Below, piece by piece: positions 1 through 4,806 of a stretch of 9,143 nucleotides of DNA (positions within the stretch are counted from its first letter, which is position 1; the number at the start of each line of letters is the position of its first letter). The position numbers and the translations under genes were made by a program. Under the pieces are notes generated by a model. The model ran no database searches. It worked only from the letters and a program-made list of their open reading frames with translations, and was not told the origin of the DNA. Origin of the DNA: Campylobacter sp. (GTDB taxonomy: Bacteria > Campylobacterota > Campylobacteria > Campylobacterales > Campylobacteraceae); NCBI GenBank assembly GCA_017506845.1, contig JAFVMP010000167.1, positions 1 to 9,143 of the forward strand. The letters run 5' to 3'.

Positions 1-25
1 ATTTTTTATTAATGATTGTCAATTG

Positions 26-58
26 AAGTAAATTTGGGCAAAAAGCCCAAATTTACTT
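26..58 (-). terminator. Perfect 14-bp hairpin at the end of the DUF465 gene, possible terminator
   Basis: The arms at 26-39 and 45-58 are exact reverse complements (14 bp, with a GGGC/GCCC core) around a 5-nt loop that reads TTTTT on the minus strand. The outer arm overlaps the stop codon (57-59) of the DUF465 gene, so the stem forms right at the end of that message. Downstream on the minus strand there is no clean T run (it continues CAATTGACAATC), so termination may be weak, or the hairpin may mainly protect the 3' end of the mRNA. The stem also forms on a plus-strand transcript arriving from the left. Confidence 0.5.
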
Positions 59-287
59 AGCTATTTGCTTTAGATTTTTTATATTCCATTAAGATATGGT
101 AAGCTTCATCTTTTAGTCTTAATTTCTCTTTTTTAAGAGTTTCTAACTCAAATTGATCCATGTGTTCACGACCTTCTTCTACATCTAGAATTCTTTGGTC
201 TAGATCATTGTGTTTGTTAAATACAGCATCAAAATGTGCATTTTTGCCTTTTAATTCTGTGATTAAATCTCTATATTCATGTAGCAT
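57..287 (-). CDS. Small DUF465/YdcH-family coiled-coil protein
   Basis: A 76-residue, highly charged, almost entirely helical protein with no signal peptide or membrane segment, so probably cytoplasmic. It fits the DUF465 (YdcH/SlyX-like) family by its size, the early His-Phe pair (H18-F19), the Leu-Asp pair at L29-D30, and the C-terminal block around residues 51-61 where an LKKEKL stretch is followed by LKDE. These small proteins are predicted antiparallel coiled coils. The family has no settled function and I do not assign one. The ATG is preceded by a strong AAAAGGAG ribosome site (293-300), which fixes the start. The gene has its own consensus promoter in the 62-bp spacer after argJ, so it is probably expressed independently. 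As I recall, C. jejuni also keeps a DUF465 gene beside rpmB; here argJ and a channel gene sit between them. Confidence 0.88.
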   Translation of the reverse strand: MLHEYRDLITELKGKNAHFDAVFNKHNDLDQRILDVEEGREHMDQFELETLKKEKLRLKDEAYHILMEYKKSKANS

Positions 288-317
288 TTATACTCCTTTT
301 AAATTTAAAATCTCGAC

Positions 318-340
318 ATTATACAAAAAAGATACTTAAA
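318..340 (-). promoter_or_regulatory. Consensus Campylobacter sigma-70 promoter of the DUF465 gene
   Basis: Read on the minus strand, this is TTTAAGT (334-340), then TTTTTTG (324-330), then TATAAT (318-323). This matches all three boxes of the published C. jejuni vegetative promoter consensus as I remember it: an upstream TTTAAGT-like box, a T-rich box around -16 and a TATAAT -10. Transcription would start near 311, giving a leader of about 24 nt that carries the AAAAGGAG ribosome site. The promoter lies just beyond the argJ stop codon. Confidence 0.8.
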
Positions 341-349
341 CCAAGCCAA

Positions 350-1537
350 TTATGATCTATAATCGGCATTGATTTTAACATAAGTATGCCCTAAGTCGCA
401 TCCATATGCAGTAAATGTGCCATTTGCAATACCTAAATCACAAATTATTCGGTAGCTATCTTTTTTCATTACTGCGTGCGCTTTTTGCTCTCTTACTTCA
501 TCTAGTTCGGGGTGATCTTTATCATATACTAGCACATCATCATAGTATATAGTTAATTTAGCACTATCGCATTCTATGCCGCTAGCGCCGATTGTAGAGG
601 CGATCCTACCCCAGTTTGGATCTTCGCCAAAAATAGCTGTTTTGACTAAAAGTGAATTTGAGAGCGCCTTAGCTGCTTTGCTAGCTTCATCATCGCTAGC
701 AGCACCTTTTACTTCAAAAGCGACAACTTTGGTGCTTCCTTCGCCATCTTTGACTAAATTTAAGGCCATCTCTAATGTGATCTTATCTAAGGCGAATTTA
801 AAAGCTTCTTTATCATATACGCCACTTTTGCCTGAGCTAAGTAGCATTAATGTGTCATTGGTGCTAGTATCTCCATCTACGCTTACAGCATCAAAGCTAT
901 GTTTTGTTGTAGCTTCTAATAGTTCATCCATATCGCTTTGCGGTATAGCTGCATCAGTAAGAATAAAGCAAAGCATAGTGGCAAATGCTGGATTTATCAT
1001 ACCTGCGCCTTTGCAAATGGCTGCAATATTAAAGCTTTTGCCATTTTCAAGTTCAACTCTAAAAGCTATCTCTTTTTTAAAGCTATCAGTAGTCATAATT
1101 GCCCTTGCTACAGAGTCGCTACTTTTTTGATTAAGATCAAATTTATCAAATCCAGATCTGATTTTTTCTTGATTTAATCTATATCCAATCACTCCAGTAG
1201 AGCTCATAATTGGATTTACTAGCGGGGTTTTTTGATTTAAAATCTTAAAAAGTTCATCAATATCATCTACACCGCTTTGCCCTGTCATTGCATTGGCATT
1301 TTTTGAATTTAGTAGTAAGAAATTTGATTTAAATCCTTTTTCATAATGTTTAAAATGGACAATAGGTGCAGCTTGAAATTTATTTGATGTAAATTTAGCT
1401 GAAAGCATAAATGGCTCATCGGCTCTGATAAATCCAAGGTCGTTATCACCATTTGGTTTAAGCCCGGTGCTAACGCCACCAAAGAAAAATCCATCTACAT
1501 TTTCAAGGCCGTTTTTAAGACTGATTAGGTTAAACAT
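350..1537 (-). CDS. argJ: Bifunctional glutamate N-acetyltransferase / ornithine acetyltransferase
   Basis: A 395-residue ArgJ-family protein, the usual length. The enzyme transfers the acetyl group of N-acetylornithine to glutamate, recycling it in arginine synthesis; bifunctional forms can also use acetyl-CoA. ArgJ precursors cleave themselves before a conserved threonine to give alpha and beta chains. That site is present as KGAGM (176-180) followed by ATML (186-189), so T187 should be the nucleophile. The oxyanion-type TG pair is at 114-115, a DGDTSTNDT block at 221-229, EDPNWGRI at 305-312, and the typical C-terminus ending KINADYRS. Whether this copy is bifunctional cannot be read from sequence. 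The start overlaps the last 8 nt of the upstream channel gene and has a GAGGAG ribosome site (1545-1550) inside it, which points to co-transcription and translational coupling. No key residue appears lost. Confidence 0.96.
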   Translation of the reverse strand: MFNLISLKNGLENVDGFFFGGVSTGLKPNGDNDLGFIRADEPFMLSAKFTSNKFQAAPIVHFKHYEKGFKSNFLLLNSKNANAMTGQSGVDDIDELFKILNQKTPLVNPIMSSTGVIGYRLNQEKIRSGFDKFDLNQKSSDSVARAIMTTDSFKKEIAFRVELENGKSFNIAAICKGAGMINPAFATMLCFILTDAAIPQSDMDELLEATTKHSFDAVSVDGDTSTNDTLMLLSSGKSGVYDKEAFKFALDKITLEMALNLVKDGEGSTKVVAFEVKGAASDDEASKAAKALSNSLLVKTAIFGEDPNWGRIASTIGASGIECDSAKLTIYYDDVLVYDKDHPELDEVREQKAHAVMKKDSYRIICDLGIANGTFTAYGCDLGHTYVKINADYRS

Positions 1538-2660
1538 ATTTTAGCTCCTCTGGTTTGTATTTGCTAAAAATTAGCCGTTTTGTTGCTCTGATACTCTCAG
1601 CAGTTCCAATTACTAATAGCTTTGAGCTAGTACCAATTAAAGTATCGCCATTTGGCATTGGATTAAATTTGCCATTTTGGTCTGTGATACCGACAATATC
1701 AGCATTTGTAAGTTTTCTTAAATGAGTCTCTTTTATTCTTTTAAATCTCATCCATGAAGCCTCAGGGACTCTAATCTCCTCCATATCTATAGGAGAATCT
1801 TTTTTGTATAAAAATTGCTCTAGGATGTTTTCCATATCAGGGCGTACGCTCATAGCTGAGATTCTTTGAGCGACTAGCTTTGATGGGCTTACTACTGAGT
1901 CTGCGCCTAGTTTTATTAGCTTTTGGGTGTCATTATCATTATCTGAGTTAGTCATAATAAAATATGGTTTAATCCTACCAAGCTCTTTTTCGTATAATCT
2001 AACTGTAGCAATAAGGGCGATATTATCAGCGATATGTGGGCTTAGAGTGATTAGGCCTTTAGCGCTAGAGAGGTGTGATTTTAAGATAGCTGATTGGGTA
2101 TGAGGTTCATCTATTATATAGTATGGATATTTATATGTTTCAGCTATTTGAGCTAAATCTTCTCTGCTATCAACAACTACAAATGGAATGTGGTTTTCTC
2201 TAAATTGTCTTGAAAGCTCGATAGTATAGAGATTATGATAGCAGATTACGAAGTGATTTTTAAGTCTTGCGATCTTATATATCATGCTTCTTTCCTTTAA
2301 AATCCTAGTTAAGACACCTTTTTTAATAATCTCTATAACAAGACCCATAGAAAATGTAAACAAACAAAATCCTATAAGTATAAAAACGATGGTAAAAAGA
2401 CGTCCAGTGGTAGTGATTTGTGAGACTTCGGTAAATCCAACAGTTGTAAATGTCATTCCGGCTTGATATATCGCATCTATTAGTGTAAAACCGCTAGTAA
2501 TCATATATCCTAATGTACCAAATAACATCATTAGTACGACAAATATTAATGGAAGTCGGAAGGCTTTTAACTGTTGATAAAGTTCAGTATTTAGATCATA
2601 TTCAGGTTTGGACTCATCTGTCCAGTGGAGGAATTTTTTAATCTTTTTAATCAAAGACAT
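1530..2660 (-). CDS. Two-transmembrane RCK-type potassium channel with a TVGFTE filter
   Basis: A 376-residue inner-membrane protein with the MthK-like layout. It has a short cytoplasmic N-terminus, TM1 at about 35-55, a pore helix (60-72), a selectivity-filter loop (73-78), TM2 at about 87-111, then an RCK N-domain (about 135-260, with GADSVVSPS at 252-260) and an RCK/TrkA C-domain (about 285-365). This is a ligand-gated cation channel, most likely for potassium. The filter reads TVGFTE where most K+ channels have TVGYGD, so the second glycine is a threonine. The RCK nucleotide loop, usually glycine-rich, reads ICYHNLYT (139-146). Both changes leave ion selectivity and ligand uncertain. The ATG has an AGAGGA site (2665-2670) and lies 20 bp after rpmB; the gene overlaps argJ by 8 nt. 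It is related to kch/mthK, but I give no symbol because names vary. Confidence 0.9.
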   Translation of the reverse strand: MSLIKKIKKFLHWTDESKPEYDLNTELYQQLKAFRLPLIFVVLMMLFGTLGYMITSGFTLIDAIYQAGMTFTTVGFTEVSQITTTGRLFTIVFILIGFCLFTFSMGLVIEIIKKGVLTRILKERSMIYKIARLKNHFVICYHNLYTIELSRQFRENHIPFVVVDSREDLAQIAETYKYPYYIIDEPHTQSAILKSHLSSAKGLITLSPHIADNIALIATVRLYEKELGRIKPYFIMTNSDNDNDTQKLIKLGADSVVSPSKLVAQRISAMSVRPDMENILEQFLYKKDSPIDMEEIRVPEASWMRFKRIKETHLRKLTNADIVGITDQNGKFNPMPNGDTLIGTSSKLLVIGTAESIRATKRLIFSKYKPEELKYV

Positions 2661-2680
2661 AAATTCCTCTTTTTAAATGG

Positions 2681-2872
2681 TTATTTTGATTGTTTTTTCA
2701 TTGTTCTTAATGTAGAAGCTGCAACTCTGATTTTTCTAGTTGTGCCATCTTCTAGCATTACACGGACTGTGCGAAGGTTTGGCATAAATCTTCTTTTTGT
2801 TTTGTTGTTAGCATGGCTTACATTATTTCCAACCATAGGGCCTTTGCCTGTAATTGCACATTTTCTTGACAT
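2681..2872 (-). CDS. rpmB: 50S ribosomal protein L28
   Basis: A 63-residue basic protein, normal for bacterial L28, a component of the large ribosomal subunit. It opens with the family pattern [12 protein letters not shown], then [15 protein letters not shown] (15-29) and PNLRTVRV, and ends in a lysine-rich tail. It has a single cysteine (C5) and so lacks the paired CxxC zinc motifs of some L28 proteins. The ATG has an AAGGA site (2879-2883) with a 6-nt spacer. No L33 gene (rpmG), a common partner elsewhere, is adjacent. Here the gene appears to lead an operon with the potassium channel gene and argJ. Its likely promoter lies inside the loop of the hairpin just upstream. Confidence 0.97.
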   Translation of the reverse strand: MSRKCAITGKGPMVGNNVSHANNKTKRRFMPNLRTVRVMLEDGTTRKIRVAASTLRTMKKQSK

Positions 2873-2892
2873 TTTATATCCTTAATTTATAA

Positions 2893-2931
2893 AAATTTGG
2901 GGTTAATTATATCTAAAATAACCCCAAATTT
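2893..2931 (-). terminator. 13-bp hairpin after metQ, likely terminator or attenuator ahead of rpmB
   Basis: The arms 2893-2905 and 2919-2931 are perfect reverse complements (AAATTTGGGGTTA type, 13 bp with a GGGG/CCCC core) around a 13-nt loop. On the minus strand the stem follows the metQ stop by 20 nt and runs into TTTTTAT, a short U tract of which three bases are in the stem. That is consistent with an intrinsic terminator for metQ. It ends only 20 bp before the rpmB start codon, so it also forms the leader of any read-through transcript into rpmB. Confidence 0.65.
2906..2911 (-). promoter_or_regulatory. TATAAT -10 box for rpmB, inside the hairpin loop
   Basis: The hairpin loop reads TTTTAGATATAAT on the minus strand, ending in a perfect TATAAT. 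Upstream the sequence is T-rich in patches (TTTATTTTTTAAG, then GGTTATTTTAGA), as in Campylobacter sigma-70 promoters that lack a -35 box. A start about 7 nt downstream (near 2899) falls in the downstream arm and leaves a leader of about 27 nt with the AAGGA site, so these transcripts could not form the hairpin. This is an inference from position and consensus. Confidence 0.6.
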
Positions 2932-2951
2932 AGCTTAAAAATAAATTTAAA

Positions 2952-3725
2952 TTAAAAAGCTGGAACTATAGAACCTTTATATTTTTCAGCTATGAAATCC
3001 TTAAGAGCTTGAGTTTGCAATGCTTTATTAAGAGCTTTTATACTATCTTTATTTTGATTTCCATCTTTTACAACTACAATATTTACATATGGACTCTCTT
3101 TAGATTCGATTACTAGAGCATCTTTTGTAGGGTTTAAGTTTGCGTTCATTGCAAAATTTGTGTTAATAACTGCAATATCTACATCATCTAAAGTGCGTGG
3201 CAAAGTAGCTGCTTCTATCTCTTTAAATTTGAGATTTTTAGGATTTTTAGTGATATCTAAAGGGGTGCGTAGCTTTACATTTGTATCAACCTCTATTAAT
3301 TTAGCAGATACTAGTACATCAAGCGCACGGCTTTCGTTTGTAGGGTCATTTGGAATGCTTACTATTGCACCATCTTTTAACTCACTTAATGATTTAATTT
3401 TTTTACTATAAACACCCATTGGTTCTAAATGAACGCCTATAGTTTTTACTAGGTGAGTGCCTTTATTTTTATTAAATTCGTCTAAATATGGTATATGCTG
3501 GAAAAAATTAGCATCTAAATCGCCATCTTCAACTGCAATATTTGGGATTACATAGTCGTTAAATACTTTTATCTCTAAATTTATACCTGATTTTTTTAGC
3601 TCTGGAGCTATAAATTCAAGTATTTCAGCGTGAGGAACCGGAGTGGCGCCAACTTTTAGAGTTGTAGCAAGTGCAGAGCTTACAAGGCTCGCAGCAACAA
3701 GGCTTAAAGCTAGTAGTTTTTTCAT
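2952..3725 (-). CDS. metQ: MetQ/NlpA-family methionine-type ABC solute-binding protein, not lipidated
   Basis: A 257-residue periplasmic binding protein of the NlpA/MetQ family, which delivers methionine (D- or L-, sometimes peptides) to a MetN-MetI importer. Family blocks are clear: GATPVPHAEIL after the signal peptide, a stretch with DYVIPN and then DLDANFFQHIPYLD, and near the C-terminus DIAVINTNFA and ESPYVN. The N-terminus is a signal peptide (MKK, hydrophobic core, SSALA before TTLKV) ending in an AxA-like signal peptidase I site. There is no cysteine, so unlike E. coli MetQ it should be soluble in the periplasm rather than a lipoprotein. I chose the start at 3725 over an in-frame ATG at 3767 because 3725 has an AAGGAT site and begins a proper signal peptide. 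It stands alone, with no metN or metI beside it. The ligand is inferred from the family, so the symbol is tentative. Confidence 0.88.
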   Translation of the reverse strand: MKKLLALSLVAASLVSSALATTLKVGATPVPHAEILEFIAPELKKSGINLEIKVFNDYVIPNIAVEDGDLDANFFQHIPYLDEFNKNKGTHLVKTIGVHLEPMGVYSKKIKSLSELKDGAIVSIPNDPTNESRALDVLVSAKLIEVDTNVKLRTPLDITKNPKNLKFKEIEAATLPRTLDDVDIAVINTNFAMNANLNPTKDALVIESKESPYVNIVVVKDGNQNKDSIKALNKALQTQALKDFIAEKYKGSIVPAF

Positions 3726-3731
3726 TGTTTT

Positions 3732-3737
3732 ATCCTT
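3732..3737 (-). promoter_or_regulatory. Ribosome binding site fixing the metQ start
   Basis: AAGGAT on the minus strand, 6 nt before the ATG at 3723-3725. The in-frame ATG at 3767 lies upstream of the predicted -10 box (3759-3764) and so would not be in the mRNA. This supports the shorter reading, which begins with the signal peptide. Confidence 0.75.
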
Positions 3738-3758
3738 AAATGTTAAATTTGACTTGCT

Positions 3759-3769
3759 ATTATACAAAA
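3759..3769 (-). promoter_or_regulatory. Sigma-70 promoter of metQ (TTTTG plus TATAAT)
   Basis: On the minus strand this is TTTTG (3765-3769) directly followed by TATAAT (3759-3764), the Campylobacter -16/-10 arrangement. Transcription should start near 3752, giving a leader of about 27 nt. The stretch from the -10 into the leader (ATAATAGCAAGT, then AAATTTAA) is almost identical to the one ahead of fumC. Confidence 0.7.
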
Positions 3770-3774
3770 CTGAT

Positions 3775-3780
3775 TATAAA
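3775..3780 (+). promoter_or_regulatory. Possible -10 box of thiD (TATAAA)
   Basis: TATAAA about 25 nt before the thiD start codon is the best plus-strand -10 candidate in the 79-bp divergent spacer. It would give a leader of about 18 nt containing AAAGGA (3794-3799). No convincing upstream box is present, so the call is weak. It lies beside the divergent metQ promoter, so the two may influence each other. Confidence 0.35.
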
Positions 3781-3804
3781 TTTCAGTTAATATAAAGGAA
3801 AAAT

Positions 3805-4587
3805 ATGAAAAAAGTACTATCTATAGCAGGTTCAGATCCATCAGGCGGGGCTGGGATTCAAGCTGATATAAAAACAATTACAGCTTATAAGCACTACGCA
3901 ATGGCAGTAATAGTCTCGCTAACTGCACAAAATACTACAGCAGTTAGTGGAGTTTTAAACTGTTCGCCTGAGTTTGTAGAGGCACAAATAGATTCAGTTT
4001 TAAGTGATATAACTCCAGATGCAATAAAATTAGGAATGCTTTCAAATGCAGATATTATGCGTTCGGTTGCTAAAATGCTTAAAAAATATAACTGTAAAAA
4101 TATAGTCTTAGACCCTGTGATGGTGGCAACAACTGGAGGAAGATTAATGGATGAGAGTGCTCTAGAAGTTTATATTAAAGAGCTTTTTAATCTTGCAAGT
4201 GTAGTAACGCCAAATTTACCTGAAGCAAGTGTATTAAGCGGTATGGAGATAAAAAATATGGATGATATGAAAACTGCAGCTATTAAAATTAGTAATTATG
4301 GCTGCAAAAGCGTATTAATAAAGGGTGGTCACTGGAGAGAAGATGCTGCAGTTGATTTACTCTATGAAAATGGCGAATTTAGCCAATTTTGTGCTCCTAA
4401 AGTAGATACTAATAATACTCATGGTACAGGTTGCACTCTATCTTCAGCTATTGCGTGTAATATCGCTAGTGGGTTAAGTATTAATCAATCAGTAAAAAAT
4501 GCTAAAGAGTATGTAACAAACGCACTTAAAAGCGGTCTGGTTATTGGTCATGGAAATGGGCCAATTAATCATTGTTGGAGCTTGTAG
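3805..4587 (+). CDS. thiD: Hydroxymethylpyrimidine / phosphomethylpyrimidine kinase
   Basis: A 260-residue ribokinase-fold enzyme, normal for ThiD. It phosphorylates 4-amino-5-hydroxymethyl-2-methylpyrimidine and then its monophosphate, giving the pyrimidine pyrophosphate that thiamine phosphate synthase joins to the thiazole. Family features are present in order: SIAGSDPSGGAGIQAD (6-21), substrate-binding and lid segments including KLGML (75-79), DPVMVATTGGRL (103-114), TPNLPEA (135-141), IKGGH (172-176), and the anion-hole and catalytic block HGTGCTLSSA (206-215) with C210 as the expected catalytic cysteine. The length and the lack of a fused ThiE domain mark a stand-alone ThiD. No other thiamine gene lies in the window and no TPP riboswitch is visible in the short leader. 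The ATG has AAAGGA 5 nt upstream. Pyridoxal kinase is the main alternative in this fold, but the motifs favour ThiD. Confidence 0.94.
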   Translation: MKKVLSIAGSDPSGGAGIQADIKTITAYKHYAMAVIVSLTAQNTTAVSGVLNCSPEFVEAQIDSVLSDITPDAIKLGMLSNADIMRSVAKMLKKYNCKNIVLDPVMVATTGGRLMDESALEVYIKELFNLASVVTPNLPEASVLSGMEIKNMDDMKTAAIKISNYGCKSVLIKGGHWREDAAVDLLYENGEFSQFCAPKVDTNNTHGTGCTLSSAIACNIASGLSINQSVKNAKEYVTNALKSGLVIGHGNGPINHCWSL

Positions 4588-4621
4588 TAAATTTAAATAT
4601 AGATTTTTACATCTTCTTTAA

Positions 4622-4713
4622 ATCTTTTAGAGTTAATTTTAATAGATGGTATTTTTACTTAGGATTACTTTGTATTGATTGCTGCTTTATGAATTAAAAT
4701 AAATTTAAAAGAT
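4622..4713. repeat. Long imperfect AT-rich inverted repeat after thiD
   Basis: The left arm 4622-4643 (ATCTTTTA, six bases, ATTTTAAT) pairs with the right arm 4693-4713 (ATTAAAAT, five bases, TAAAAGAT). This gives two 8-bp perfect blocks separated by a short mismatched middle, with a 49-nt loop. The arms are almost pure A/T, so chance similarity cannot be excluded. It sits in the 219-bp spacer between the convergent thiD and fumC genes, where no open reading frame is apparent. Confidence 0.35.
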
Positions 4714-4719
4714 CTGTTT

Positions 4720-4739
4720 GGAAGTTGCAAGCAACTTCC
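4720..4739. repeat. 9-bp perfect palindrome GGAAGTTGC/GCAACTTCC between thiD and fumC
   Basis: GGAAGTTGC (4720-4728) and GCAACTTCC (4731-4739) are perfect reverse complements with only two bases between them; as RNA it would fold as an 8-bp stem with a CAAG or CTTG tetraloop. It is the most GC-rich piece of the spacer. It could act as a bidirectional terminator stem for the convergent genes, but no T run follows directly on either strand. On the minus strand TCTTTT comes 6 nt further on. It abuts the next repeat. Confidence 0.6.
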
Positions 4740-4791
4740 TTGCAATGACATAGAGGGTAGTAAATTCATAACTAATTTTATGCCATTGCAA
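4740..4791. repeat. Inverted repeat TTGCAATGACATA / TATGCCATTGCAA, REP- or MITE-like
   Basis: The left arm 4740-4752 and right arm 4779-4791 are reverse complements at 12 of 13 positions, around a 26-nt loop. The arm read on the minus strand, TATGTCATTGCAAGGAAG, resembles the GTCATTGCGAGG-type palindromic repeats found in many bacterial genomes. That resemblance is from memory, not from a search. With the adjoining 4720-4739 palindrome it may be a decayed copy of such a dispersed repeat. Confidence 0.5.
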
Positions 4792-4806
4792 ACTTAAAAT
4801 TCACCT

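Noticed and set aside
576..1130. 184-codon open frame on the plus strand opposite argJ
   Set aside because: It lies wholly within argJ on the other strand, its product is a low-complexity Ser/Leu/Ala-rich string, and it has no ribosome site. It is an antisense shadow of a strongly conserved gene.
2625..2885. Plus-strand open frame across rpmB and the start of the channel gene
   Set aside because: It overlaps the unmistakable L28 gene in antisense. Its hydrophobic look comes from reading Lys/Arg-rich codons backwards.
3726..3767. Longer metQ reading starting at an ATG at 3767
   Set aside because: It would place 14 polar residues before the signal peptide, and its start codon lies upstream of the predicted -10 box. 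The ATG at 3725 has the ribosome site.
3844..3850. G-rich run at the start of thiD as a phase-variable tract
   Set aside because: The run has only four consecutive G residues. Campylobacter contingency tracts are typically eight or more, and none of that length was seen in the window.
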